Below are positions 33,359-43,611 of a stretch of 64,000 bases of DNA, one piece after another. This stretch comes from Spiroplasma endosymbiont of Diplazon laetatorius (GTDB lineage: Bacteria > Bacillota_I > Bacilli_A > Mycoplasmatales > Mycoplasmataceae), in contig NZ_OZ026458.1 of assembly GCF_964019625.1 (NCBI RefSeq), positions 806,001 through 870,000 on the forward strand. Direction: 5' to 3'. Both the position numbers and the translations under genes were made by a program. The number at the start of each line of letters is the position of its first letter. Position 1 is the stretch's first letter. The notes under the pieces were generated by a model. That model made no database searches and was not told the origin of the DNA. It saw only the letters and a program-made list of their open reading frames with translations.

Positions 33359-34219
33359 ATGAAAATAGGAATATTAGTAGATAGTTCAACTGGTTTTATT
33401 GAAAAAGAACATAATACTAAACTAGTAAGAGTAATACCACTTCATTTAATTGTTAATGATAAAGATGATTATTTAGACACACCTGAAGTTGTTAAGGAAA
33501 AAGAATTAATGAAAATACTTGCTGGAGGAAGTAAAACAACTACAAGTCAGGCCTCTCCAGGAGAATTAATGAATAAGTATGATGAAATGTTAAAAGAATT
33601 TGATCATATTATTCATATGACAATTCCAGCAAACCTTTCTGGAATGCACCAAACAGCTATAATGATTGCAAATGATGATGACTACAAAGGAAAAGTTACT
33701 ATAATAAAAAACTTTTTGGCAGCAAACTGTGCACAATTATTGGCACTTAAATTTGCCCAAATGGTTGAAGAAGGAATTGAAGATCCAAAAGCTTTCCAAG
33801 CAGAATCAGATGAATGATCAAAAAATTCATTTACCGCTATTGTACCAAGTGATTTACAAAAAATGTCTAAGGGTGGAAGAGCAAACTCACTATTAATAAC
33901 TATGTTAAAAATGATGAAAACTAAAGTTGCTATCCAATGATTAGAAAAACCTAAAAAAATTGGTATGGGAAGAACATATGGAGCTGTTTTAGATAAAATG
34001 ATAGCAGCACTAAAAAAAGATATAAAAGATGAATTTGAACTACTTTTTGTTCATTTACCAGAAGCTAACAAAATACACATGGATCAAATAAAAAACTACT
34101 TAAAAGATAATAATTTAGAATATAAAGAAGAATTAGTGCCAAATGTTTATCCTTGACATGCAGGGATTGATACAATGGCTCTTATAGCAATTAAAAAATC
34201 TTTAATAGCAAAAAAATAA
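33359..34219 (+). CDS. DegV family fatty-acid-binding protein, copy 4 (divergent)
   Basis: Encodes 286 residues. The ATG at 33359 is 8 bases after AAGGAG; an ATG at 33353 is too close. It is the most divergent copy: TTSQASPG replaces KTSQSIPG, LSGMHQT replaces LSGQYNT, and SKGGRANSLLITM replaces the RGGRISKAAAG loop. The conserved DSSTG start and WHAGIDTMA end show it is still a DegV protein. It probably binds a different lipid or has a separate partner. A strong terminator follows. Confidence 0.88.
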
Positions 34220-34239
34220 CGCTTATTGCGTTATTTTTT
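34211..34239. terminator. Bidirectional terminator, DegV cluster and tRNA-Trp(CCA)
   Basis: A 12-bp stem (AAAAAATAACGC / GCGTTATTTTTT) with a 5-base loop and T runs both ways. Confidence 0.85.
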
Positions 34240-34248
34240 GTTTCTTAA

Positions 34249-34324
34249 TGGCAAGGATAGCAGGACTTGAACCCACGACACTCGGATTTGGAGTCCGATG
34301 TTCTACCAACTGAACTATATCCCT
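34249..34324 (-). tRNA. tRNA-Trp (anticodon CCA)
   Basis: A 76-base cloverleaf with encoded CCA. The anticodon loop is CTCCAAA, reading UGG. The acceptor stem AGGGATA/TATCCTT has a G-U pair. It lies directly after the T run of a terminator that follows tRNA-Trp(UCA), so expression depends on readthrough or on an unseen promoter. Confidence 0.96.
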
Positions 34325-34327
34325 AAT

Positions 34328-34350
34328 AAAAAAATACCCTTTCGGGTATT
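34328..34350 (-). terminator. Terminator between the two tRNA-Trp genes
   Basis: On the minus strand AATACCC-GAAA-GGGTATT followed by seven T. It is located between tRNA-Trp(UCA) and tRNA-Trp(CCA). Confidence 0.85.
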
Positions 34351-34362
34351 GATATTTCTTAT

Positions 34363-34438
34363 TGGCAGGGGTAGCAGGACTTGAACCCACGACACTCGGA
34401 TTTGAAGTCCGATGTTCTACCAACTGAACTATACCCCT
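34363..34438 (-). tRNA. tRNA-Trp (anticodon UCA)
   Basis: A 76-base cloverleaf with encoded CCA. The anticodon loop CTTCAAA gives UCA, which reads UGA (and UGG by wobble) as tryptophan. It differs from the neighbouring CCA tRNA at only a few positions, so the two arose by duplication. It proves genetic code 4 for this genome. Confidence 0.97.
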
Positions 34439-34453
34439 ATTTAATACTTTTTA

Positions 34454-34459
34454 ATTATA
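34454..34459 (-). promoter_or_regulatory. -10 element of the tRNA-Trp unit
   Basis: TATAAT on the minus strand, 15 bases before the 5' end of tRNA-Trp(UCA). No good -35 is seen. Confidence 0.5.
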
Positions 34460-34494
34460 ACATTAAAAAGTTTTATGTATAGAATATGCTCTCT

Positions 34495-34923
34495 TTATTT
34501 GCATTTTTTACAAATTCCATGAAGCTCTAACTTGAAGTGTTCAAGATCCATATCTTTGTCCTCTAAAATATTTGAAAATCTTACAAATAGCTCATTTGCC
34601 AGTGATGGACTTTCTAAATCCTCTAAAGAACCACAAACATCACAACTAATGTGCATTAACTGTGGAGATATTGCTTCATATATAATTTGCTTACCATTTA
34701 TTGTGTTTGCAAATAATAAGTGCATTTCTAAGAATAAATCTATGTTGTTATATATAGACATAACATTTACACTACCAAGATCTTCTTCCACCATTGAAAT
34801 TAATTCGTTAATTGTGAAATGTTTTTTAGTAGCAATTATTTTTAACATAGACAGTCTTACGTCAGTAAGTTTAACTTTTTTGCTTTTGAATAATTCTAAA
34901 TAATCGTTAATTTTATTTTCCAT
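34495..34923 (-). CDS. Fur-family metal-responsive regulator
   Basis: Encodes 142 residues. The N-terminal winged helix runs from KVKLTDVRLSMLKII to SIYNNIDLFLE. The dimerisation part has HISCDVCG and a terminal GICKKCK, the two Cys-x2-Cys pairs of a structural zinc site. The family senses iron, zinc, manganese or peroxide; which one cannot be told here. It begins only 3 bp after the acpP stop and has no Shine-Dalgarno sequence, so it should be translated by coupling. Confidence 0.85.
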   Translation of the reverse strand: MENKINDYLELFKSKKVKLTDVRLSMLKIIATKKHFTINELISMVEEDLGSVNVMSIYNNIDLFLEMHLLFANTINGKQIIYEAISPQLMHISCDVCGSLEDLESPSLANELFVRFSNILEDKDMDLEHFKLELHGICKKCK

Positions 34924-34926
34924 AAA

Positions 34927-35151
34927 CTATTTAGTTAAATTTTCAATTACCGCTAAAAGGTCGCTTACTTTTTTAATAGATAATAGTTCATCATCTGATA
35001 TTGAGATATTTAATTTATCTTCTAAAGTAACTATCATGTCCATTAAATCTAGTGAATCTAATCCCATTGATTTAAATTCTGAATTGTTACTTATAGTACC
35101 TTTAGCACCTTTATTTAAAAGTGCTTTTTTTATTTCTTCAAAATAATTCAT
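34927..35151 (-). CDS. acpP: Acyl carrier protein
   Basis: Encodes 74 residues. The phosphopantetheine attachment motif GLDSLDLMDM is intact (Ser at about 33), surrounded by the usual acidic helices. It carries acyl groups as thioesters on a prosthetic group derived from coenzyme A, whose pathway enzymes CoaX and CoaD are encoded at 43.6-44.9 kb. It starts with a GGTGAT site and is followed at once by a Fur-family gene. Confidence 0.93.
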   Translation of the reverse strand: MNYFEEIKKALLNKGAKGTISNNSEFKSMGLDSLDLMDMIVTLEDKLNISISDDELLSIKKVSDLLAVIENLTK

Positions 35152-35177
35152 TTCTAATCACCATAAATAATTATATA

Positions 35178-35600
35178 TTAAATTAATTTAAAATTCCAAG
35201 TATATGTACGATTAGTCAACTTATAATCTACATTTATCATTGTTGGGTGTGTCAAATCATTTACACTGTAGCTTAAATTTATTGAATTATTTTTTGGTCC
35301 AAGTTTGTTAAATTCTAATAAAAAATAGTATTTGAATTCATTCATTTTGAAATATTTTTGTTTGGAAAAATTAATCATATAAATTTTTTGTTCTAAACTA
35401 AAGTTTATAGTTAAATCACTTTTAGCAAAATCTTTTTTCTCCGGTACTGTTGGTTTTTCAATTTCTTCCACATTATTTCCTTGATCTATATTCGTATTTG
35501 CAGCTTTTGTATAAAAAAATACAAAAAATCCCAGAACAGAAAATAAAGATATACAAATTATTGAAACACAAATTCATTTAGATATTTTTTTCTTTTTCAT
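35178..35600 (-). CDS. Single-pass membrane protein, unknown function
   Basis: Encodes 140 residues. A basic N-terminus (MKKKKISK) and one hydrophobic helix (about 9-35) act as an uncleaved signal anchor. The outer part is about 100 residues with alternating hydrophobic residues, which suggests a small beta-sandwich, and uses a TGG Trp codon (TYTWNFKLI). The first 23 bp overlap the end of the upstream gene, which is also unknown, so both are probably made together. Confidence 0.65.
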
Positions 35601-36840
35601 TGATGTAATTTATTATCCTTTCTTTGTTTTTTCAACCTATATTATTTAGTTCATCAGTTTTATAAGATATTAAATAAGAGAAAGTGTAATTTTCAGTTTC
35701 ACTTGAATAACTTATATTATAATTATTTTTATTCAATTTTTCCGAAACATAATCAATAGAAAATAATCTAGAGTTTAAGTTTAATTCTCTATTATAAATA
35801 ATTTCATTATTGTATAGAGGGTTTCATAAAACACCTTCGGTTCCTAATTCGCTTTCCTCTATTGTGTTTTTAGGAAAAGAGTAATTTGTTATGTTCTTAT
35901 TTTTTATTTCATACTTATCTTCAATAACTTTAACTTCATCACTTATTTTCTTAATTGCATAGTAATCACTATAATCAAAACTACTCTTTAATTTAGGTGT
36001 TGATGTTAAAGATGTTGTTCTATTTAAACCTTCAAGGTAATTTTTCATAAAGGTATTCATTTTATTACCTAAAACAGAATCACTAATAGAGTTTCAAGAA
36101 GTATAATTACTTCTAAGTTCCATAACAGGATCAATTGTGTTGGTAGATCTTCGTTTAACATCAATAACAATATCGTTTCTTAACAAATCAAAATAGTGTC
36201 TATTATATTTATTATTAAAATCATAATTAAAATAACCATAAGCAAGATTTGCAATAGTTGTTGTGCTTCTATTGTTGGAATATTTATGTTGAGTTAGATT
36301 TCTTCTATCTATTTCAATACTTCCATAATTTGTGTGAGGTTTGATGTATTCACCCTCTACGTTATAACTTGCACTGTAAGAAATAAACAAGTTTTGCTGA
36401 TCTTCTATATAAGAAGCTGGTATGTCAACTTCTATAAAATCAAAATCACTTAGAGTAAATACACCATTTCTTTTCCCAGTTATTTTATATGATGGTATGT
36501 CAAACTTTTCTTCTTTACCATTCTTAATTAATTCAACACCCTCTTTGGTTCTAATATAAAGTTGTATAGCACCAGATTTAAAATTTAGTGTCGTTTCATC
36601 CTTTTTAGACTCTTGAAAGAATCTTCTAAAATAATCATATCCATCAGCATTTGATATACTGGGTCTTATAAATAATCTATAATACTCTTTTTTATTAAAA
36701 ATATACTTTTCATTAATAAATATGGCGTCTAACCCCATTTTTTCACTATCGACTCGACTAACTTTAATAAACTCCTTGTCTTGAAGTTCTTCTGAAAATT
36801 TTATCTCGTCTTTTAAACTAATATCTAAAATATAAATCAC
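35578..36840 (-). CDS. Unknown protein with unclear start
   Basis: Encodes 420 residues if begun at the GTG at 36840; no in-frame ATG exists for the first 300 residues. A GAGGTGAT Shine-Dalgarno sequence overlaps that GTG, so the real start may be a codon shortly downstream (ATT or TTA, allowed in code 4). The sequence is rich in Tyr, Asn and Ser and beta-prone (GSIEIDRRNLTQHKY, FDLLRNDIVIDVKRR), with no signal peptide. It overlaps the downstream signal-anchor gene by 23 bp. No family recognised. Confidence 0.6.
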
Positions 36841-36866
36841 CTCAAATATGTAATCGACTTTTAGAT

Positions 36867-36896
36867 AAAAAAAATCTTCTTTTTTAAAAGAAGATT
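36867..36896 (-). terminator. Terminator of tRNA-His
   Basis: The minus strand has AATCTTCTTT and AAAGAAGATT as a stem with a short loop, then eight T. Confidence 0.8.
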
Positions 36897-36908
36897 AAGT
36901 TTCTTAAA

Positions 36909-36985
36909 TGGGGCGTGTAAGGGGAATTGAACCCCCGAGTGCCGGAACCACAATCCGGTGCGTTAACCACTTCGCCATACACGCC
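36909..36985 (-). tRNA. tRNA-His (anticodon GUG)
   Basis: A 77-base gene with encoded CCA. The anticodon loop is TTGTGGT. The extra 5' G that marks histidine tRNAs is encoded and pairs with C73 (GGCGTGTA / TACACGCC). Confidence 0.97.
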
Positions 36986-37005
36986 ATATAATGTTTCACC
37001 TACTT

Positions 37006-37035
37006 ATTATACTAAAAAAATATTTTAAGTGGCAA
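37006..37035 (-). promoter_or_regulatory. Promoter of tRNA-His
   Basis: TTGCCA (37030-37035) and TATAAT (37006-37011) on the minus strand, 18-base spacer, 20 bases before the tRNA. Confidence 0.75.
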
Positions 37036-37043
37036 AAAACAAC

Positions 37044-37071
37044 AAAAAAAATACAACTAAATGTTGTATTT
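37044..37071 (-). terminator. Terminator of the E2-like gene
   Basis: AAATACAAC / GTTGTATTT stem with a 5-base loop and eight T on the minus strand. Confidence 0.85.
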
Positions 37072-39911
37072 TAAGACACTGTAAGAATTTCAGGTTTTTC
37101 AAGAATAGATTTAACCCTTGCAAGGAATTGTCCTGCTTCTGCTGCATCTATTGTTCTTTGATCAACTGTTAAACTCATATTCATAATTGCTTTTATTGCA
37201 AGTTTTTCATTATCCACAACCACTGGCTTTTTAACAATCTTACCAACTCCAATTACAGCTGCGTTTGGATAGAAAATTGTTGGAGTTGCTTGAATTGCTC
37301 CTATATTACCATAGTTAGCAATTGTTATAGTGCTTCCCTCTGATTCATAATCATAAAGTTCTCCAGATCTAAGTCTTGTAGTTACTTCTTTTATATCTAT
37401 TGCAACCTCTTTAATTGATAACTTTTCTACAAATTTTAGTACAGGTATAATTAAACCTTCGCTTGTTTCAGTTGCTAAACCAATATTGTGGTATTTTTTA
37501 ATAACCACTTCATTTGTTTCTGCATCATAACTTGAATTTAATTTAGGATAATCCTCTAAAGCTATAGAAATAGATTTTGCTATAAATGATATAGTTGTAA
37601 ATTTAATATGACTTTGTGTTTGTTTTAACATGTGTTTTAATTTTAAAATTGAACTCATATCAATTTCAGTAGAAATAGTTAAAGGAGGTACAAAGTTTTG
37701 ACTTAAAATCATTGATTTAACAGCTGGATTTCTGTTTTCATTAATTTTTTCTCTTTCAATAACTTTATGTACATCATTAGATTCGAATTGTAAGTATCCA
37801 ACTGAATTATCTGGTTTATCTTGTTCAAAGTTAACATCTTTGATGTTTTCTTTTTCTCTTTCTAATCTTTCTAATTCAAGTTTTTCTCTTATATCTTTTT
37901 CAACTCTTTCAATAATTTCTTGCTCTAATCTAGCTCTTTCTTCTTCTTGACGTTGTTTTTCTTTTAATTCGTTTGCAAATGCATTAATTTCTTCTTTGAT
38001 AATTGATTTTAAATCGTTTGCATTAACTTCTTTGTTTGGTTCTTTCTTTTGATTCATACTTTGCATCATGTTTTGCATTAACATGTATTGCATCATTTGT
38101 CCAAATGTATCAGTTCCAGCGTTGAAGTTAGATTGTTGATTTAACTTAGAAGTTGCAGCGTTTAATTGGTTTTGCTCTTTTAAAGTTTTTTGTAATTCTT
38201 TTATTTGATCTTTTAAGAAATCCACAGTTTCATCAGCAGTTTTTTTATCTGATGCTTTTGCAAGTTCACTATCTTTTTTACTAATTTCAGTTTTAATTTC
38301 TTTTTGAACAACTTTTGGAGTTTTAACCAATAATGAATCGTGAGCAATTTCTTCTAATTCATCTGCGGGAGCGCTCATACCAAGTTCTGTTGTTCTTTCA
38401 ATATACTCTGCTTCATCTTTATAAGCAGTATATAAGTTTGTAGCTCTTAATCAGTTTTCAAATTCTTGTTTACCTTTTGGAGTTTCGTTGTAAGGCATAA
38501 ACACCATAGCCCCTGTTGAAGGATCTTGTTGAGGAACTTCTCTTAAAAATTCTTTTGGTATACCAATTTCTTTAACTTTTTTACTGTATTGAAGATTTTC
38601 TTGTTTCAATCCTCTTTCAACAGCTTCTCTTCTTTGGTTTATAACACTTCTTTCATCTCTACTTTTCATGATATCTCATCTTCTTGAAGTGTCATATAGA
38701 TTTGAAAGTTTTGATTCAGCATAAGTTTTACTTGATTTATGACCAATTTCTTCCATAAGTTCTTTTGGTTTCTTTTTAGGCATAACAACACCACCATATG
38801 GGTTTAAATCATTTGCATCAATTGTTGTTGCTTCTTCATCATCTACATAAGAACCATATGAAACACCAAATTGACCATCTTCACTGGCCCCTTGTCTCAT
38901 AAATGTATCATCTGATTTTACTTCAAGATTTTTTTGTTTCATTCTTTCAACCTCTTGTGCTTTTTGAATTGGATCAACAACTTCTTTAGGTCTCTGGCTA
39001 TCAAGAATTGCATTGTCTTTTGTAGCTACAATATCTCTTTCAAGAACACTTGGATCTCCACCGGCTTTATTTAACTTCTCAATTCTTGCTTGAATTATGT
39101 TTCTCATAATTAAAGGACGACCTTTTTCGTCAGTTTTTGACATTGCATTAATTTCTTCATCAGCTTCCTGTACTTCTTTAAAGTCATTTTCTTCTAAAAG
39201 TTTTTCTTTTCTTGCTTGAACAAGTTGTCTAAACTTACTTACACCAGCTGTGTTATTTGTAGAAAATAGATTACCTCCATCTTCTGCTTTAACATCTTCA
39301 TTTGTCATTTTAAGTAACTCTTCTTTTGTTAAGTCACCCATTATTTTATTTTGAGGGGCATTCTTAATTGAGTCTCTAATATTTGCTCTCATCTGAGCAA
39401 ATCTGTCTTTGGGTTGTTCATTTGCTTGACTCATATCATTATCCCTCTCTTCTAATTTTTTGACTTTCTCTGGAGAATCCATTATATCGTCTCTTCCAGT
39501 AGAAAAAGGAGTTATTGCTTGATTATATCTGTCATACATTACAGCACCAGAAAATAAATCAGCATCAGTTTCGACAGGTTTTAAATTAGGTTCATGTTCT
39601 CCATCACCTATAAATACTTCTTCTTCAGGTATATGTTGGACATCACCTTTTTTGTAATGTCTACTTTTAAATTTTTGAATCTCTTTATCTCCAACAGCTA
39701 TGTTTGCTAAAATACTTCCATTTTTAACAGCACTGTTTAAATGAATAGTTTTGGTAACAACACCATTGTAGTTAGATTTTATATTTACTTTGGTTCCATC
39801 ATCAAGTTCTATAAGAGCAAAATCCTGTCCGAAGGTAATTTCTTCTCCAGAGAATAATCACTCTTTTAAAATTCCTTTTGATGGTAAATTTCTAGCCCTT
39901 AAATGTACCAT
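37071..39911 (-). CDS. Large E2 acyltransferase-like protein, catalytic residues lost
   Basis: One frame encodes 946 residues. Residues 1-75 look like a lipoyl domain (KGILKEWLFSGEEI, then YNGVVTKTIHLNSAVKNG), but the lipoyl-lysine turn reads ELDDGTKV, without Lys at the usual Asp-Lys-Ala place. Residues 125-700 are charged, partly coiled coil, with a Met/Gln-rich patch (MMQYMLMQNMMQSMNQ, about 606-621). Residues 723-946 match the trimer-forming catalytic domain of 2-oxo acid dehydrogenase E2, but the DHRxxDG motif reads DQRTIDA, so catalytic His is Gln918. It is probably a scaffold rather than an enzyme. Genuine pdh genes are not nearby. Confidence 0.8.
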
Positions 39912-39954
39912 AATCCTATCGCCCCTTTTAGATATATACCACCTATTATTATAT

Positions 39955-39984
39955 AAAAAATAAAGGCAAATTCCTACCTTTATT
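39955..39984 (-). terminator. Second terminator upstream of the E2-like gene
   Basis: AATAAAGG / CCTTTATT stem with a 10-base loop, then T run on the minus strand. It backs up the terminator at 40046-40075. Confidence 0.6.
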
Positions 39985-40045
39985 GGTTATCAGATTAATA
40001 AAATAATACTTTTTAGCCCTTTGTTATATATATTTTAACACCTTA

Positions 40046-40075
40046 AATAAAAAAAATAAGTATTGCTACTTTATT
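40046..40075 (-). terminator. Terminator of the DUF1600/Pr6Pr-type gene
   Basis: AATAAGTA pairs with TACTTTATT with one bulge; eight T follow on the minus strand. Confidence 0.65.
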
Positions 40076-40076
40076 T

Positions 40077-41348
40077 TTAATTTGTATATTTAGGATTAAA
40101 GATAAGAACACCTTTTTTAACAAGTTTCTTATATCTTTCAGCTTCTCTAATGTTATCTCTAACAAACGGTCTGTCTTTATAGTTAAGAGATAATATAAAT
40201 CTTTTGATTTTTTCTTTATTAGACTTATAAATAACTTTTTCTTGTTTTACCGCTGCTTTTTTAAGTTTCTCTTCAAGAATTCTAGCCTTGATATATTTTT
40301 TTCTCTTAGAAATTCTTTCAGATCTTTCTAAAGATTTAATACTTTTTAAGAATATTTTAAATTCAACTTTTTTGTGTAAAACTTCCATCTTTTGTTCGTT
40401 TTTAAAAGTAATTTTTTTCAATTTAGCTTTTTGTTTACGATAGTCATGTTCTTCTTTTGTAATAAGTTTACCTTCGATATCATGTCATCTGTAAAATTTA
40501 CCATTATTTCAATTTAAATAAAAGTATTGTAAATTAACTACAAGGAATGTAATTGCTAAACAAGATAGTATGAAAATACTTATTAGTAATCATTCAGGCC
40601 CCATGCTGCGACTTACACTAGTATAGTTATTATCGCTTCCATATCCAAGATCGAATTGATGAATGTTTAAAAATCAATAAGGATATCACATTTGTTGAGT
40701 GTAATATTTTGTTTGATCTATAACACCATTATCTAAACTTCATATATTTTTTCAGAATCATTCAGATTCAGGACTATTACTATATATTTTATTAAAAAAC
40801 TCTGGTGAAAAGTATTTAAATCTTATTTCTCCCCTAATCATTGCAAATATTAAATATCCAGCTGGGTATCCACAAGTTAATGGCAATGAGAATTTTGAGT
40901 ATCTTCTTGGTGCGTGATAATGATCACCACAAGAAAGAAGGAAATAACCAATCATAATACTTGGTATACACATATGTAAAACAACAGTAGAGACTCAGTT
41001 AGATGGATAATATGCATTTATTTCATCTGGTGAAGCCAAAAGACCAAATCAGAAAACCATCATTGTAACAGTAATATAAACTGTCATGGCCAATTCAATA
41101 CCAAACACTGGTTTAGTGTTATAAATTCTTCTCATAAATAGAGCAACTATTAAGTAAATAACTACTGCATAGTTAGATTGGGTAGTAAAGAAAGCATAGT
41201 ATATATTTAATCTTTCCATTGCAGGTATACCTTCCAAGTTTTTCTTAGGAGCGTATATTTGCAAGGCAAAATCGAATGCTAAAAAGGCAATTAAAATAAT
41301 TAAAACCATTACTTTTAAAGAAAATTCAAAGTCTTTATTTAATTTCAT
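40077..41348 (-). CDS. DUF1600/Pr6Pr-type multi-pass membrane protein
   Basis: Encodes 423 residues. About seven hydrophobic segments lie in the first 290 residues, with RLNIYYAFFTTQSNYAVVIYL, the conserved aromatic/Gln-Ser-Asn pattern of Pr6Pr and mollicute DUF1600 proteins, and His-rich loops (CGDHYHAPRR, WFLNIHQFD). The last 125 residues are very basic and cytoplasmic (KRKKYIKARILEEKLKKAA). Function unknown. The start has a GGGTGAT site. It is transcribed alone. Confidence 0.7.
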
Positions 41349-41396
41349 TTCTTATCACCCTGCACTTCATTGTAAAAATTATATCTAATATAAAAG

Positions 41397-41422
41397 AAAA
41401 AACCAAACTATGAGTCTGGTTT
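41397..41422 (-). terminator. Terminator of pta-ackA
   Basis: A 9-bp stem (AAACCAGAC / GTTTGGTTT on the minus strand, one G-T pair) and a T run. Confidence 0.75.
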
Positions 41423-41434
41423 TACCTAAATTTT

Positions 41435-42625
41435 CTATAAAAACTTCAATGTTTGATTACAAATCATTAATTCTTCATTTGTTCTAACTTTTAAAACTGG
41501 AATTTTTGAATCTTTTGATGAAATGTTTAGATAATCTCCATATTTTTCATCATTTAAACTAGAATCGATTGAAAGCCCTAATAGACCACATTTTTGAATA
41601 ACTTTTTCTCTTACTATTGACGCATTTTCACCAATACCCGCAGTAAATATTACTCCATCAATGTTGTCATTTATTTGATTTGCAAATTTAACTATAAAAT
41701 CAGCAACTGTTTGTGTATATAATTCTAAGGCCAATGATGCTTGAGCATTGTTATTAGCAGCAGCTGCAATAACATCTCTCATATCACTGCTTATTTTACT
41801 TACACCTTGTAAACCTGATTGTTTATTTAAAATATCTGTTACTTCAAATACATCTTTACCTGTTTCTTTTGCAACATATTGAATAATTGAAGGATCGATA
41901 TCTCCACTTCTTGTACCCATCATTAATCCAGCAAGAGGAGTTAACCCCATTGTAGTATTATATGATTTACCATTTTTAATGGCACAAATACTTGCACCAT
42001 TTCCTAAGTGACAAACTATTAAGTTTAAATCTTCTTGTTTTTTATTAAAAATTTCTTGTGATTTAAAAGCTATATATTCATAACTGATTCCGTGAAATCC
42101 GTATTTTCTAACTTTTAAATCTGTATATCATTCATATGGAACTGTATACATATAACTAATTTCTGGCATTGTTTGGTGATATGATGTATCAAAACAACCA
42201 ACTAATTTAGCGTGTGGTAAACTTTCTTGGAAAGCATTTATTGAAGTTAATGCTCCTGGATTATGTAAAGGAGCAAGTCTTATATTGTCTTCAACAGTTT
42301 TTTTGATTTCATCCGTTAATTCAACAGTTTCAACTATTTTATCTCCACCATGAACTATTCTAAATCCAATACCTTTAATATCTTCTGGTTTTTCAATAAC
42401 TTTTAAGTCAGTGAATTTTGCCAATATTAATTTAACAGCATCTAAATGATCATCCATTTTATCTTCAAAGACATGTTTTTGATCATCTATTTCAATAGTT
42501 AATCTACCATCAACTGAAATTCTTTCAGCCAATCCATCAACTAATGATATTGGATTTTTTGAATCACTTATATCAAATAATTTAAATTTTATTGAACTAC
42601 TTCCTGCATTTACTACTAAAATCAT
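41435..42625 (-). CDS. ackA: Acetate kinase
   Basis: Encodes 396 residues. Signatures: VVNAGSSSIKFKLFD at the start, RIVHGGD, FDTSYHQTMPE with the catalytic Asp, GNGASICAI and GTRSGDIDPSI, then GIGENASIVRE. It makes ATP from acetyl phosphate. The ATG overlaps the pta stop by one base (TAATG) and its GGAGG site lies in the end of pta, so the two enzymes are made in step. A terminator follows. Confidence 0.97.
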
Positions 42626-43608
42626 TATTCATTTCCTCCATTGAACATTGAAGTATAAACAGTAACTATTGAAGTTTGTTTAATATCTTCTAAAGTTGCA
42701 CCTCTTGATAAATCATTTACCGGTTTGTTTAAGCCTAAAATAAATGGTCCTGCTGCTTGGAAGTTACCAAATCTTTGCGCGATTTTGTAACCAATATTTC
42801 CAGCATTTAAATCTGGGAAAACATAAACATCTGGATGTTCTTTTGTGATTTTTGTGTTTGAATATTTTTTATCTCTAACACTTTTATCAAAAGCTGAGTC
42901 AAATTGCATTTCTCCATCAAATAATATTCCATTTGTTGATTTATCTTTTAATAAATCCATTGCACCTTTTACTTTATCAACAGTTGGCCCCATTCCTGAA
43001 CCATTTGTTGAATAACTTAACATAGCAACTTGAACATCTTCTTCATTTAATCGTTTTGCAAAATCAGCTGCCATTGAAGCTATATCTGCCAATTGTTGAG
43101 AATTTGGATCTACGTTTAATGCACAATCAGTGAATAAATAACTTTCATTTTCTTTAGACATTAAAAACACTGATGAAGCTATTGAATAATTAGGACTTGT
43201 TTTAATAACTTGTAAAGCAGGTCTTAAAGTATCTGCTGTTGTATATTCTAAACCACAAATCATTGCATCTGCTAAGTTTAGTTTCATCATCATTACACCA
43301 AAATATGTTCTTTGGTTTAATAATTTAATTGCTGTTTCTTCATCAGCTTTACCCTTTCTTACTTCTAAGAAAGTTTTAATCATTTCATCTTTGTTATATT
43401 CATCAAGTACAACTGTTTTAATTTTTTCATTTAAGTTACTTGGTACTTCACTTTTTGTATTAAACAATAATACAGGTATTGCTAATTCATTTTCCACTAA
43501 AAATTCAGCATTTTGTTGAATTTTTTCTTGTGTACCTTCTGGAAAAACAACTGTTTGTTTTTTATCAATTGATTTAATTTTATTTTCTATTTCTTTTATT
43601 GCTCACAT
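42625..43608 (-). CDS. pta: Phosphate acetyltransferase
   Basis: Encodes 327 residues, the short form with only the catalytic domain. Start MWAIKEIENKIKS has a GAGGAAT site. Motifs: VVFPEGTQEKI, DAMICGLEYTTADTLRPALQVI, VAMLSYSTNGSG, FPDLNAGNIGYKIAQRF and GPFILGLNKPVNDLSRGA. It converts acetyl-CoA to acetyl phosphate for ackA. It follows coaD by 3 bp, so coaD, pta and ackA form an operon that links coenzyme A supply with its use. Confidence 0.96.
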
Positions 43609-43611
43609 ATT

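Noticed and set aside
30835-34219. Repeated blocks considered as a mobile element or satellite
   Set aside because: The repeats are whole DegV coding units with coding-type divergence and no inverted ends or transposase.
34223-34423. A 66-codon frame with repeated VEHRT-NPSVVGSSPA sequence
   Set aside because: It is the well-known false translation of tandem tRNA genes; the two tRNA-Trp genes explain the repeat.
34532-34903. A 123-codon frame antisense to the Fur-family gene
   Set aside because: No ribosome site, no family match, and codon pattern follows from the complementary gene.
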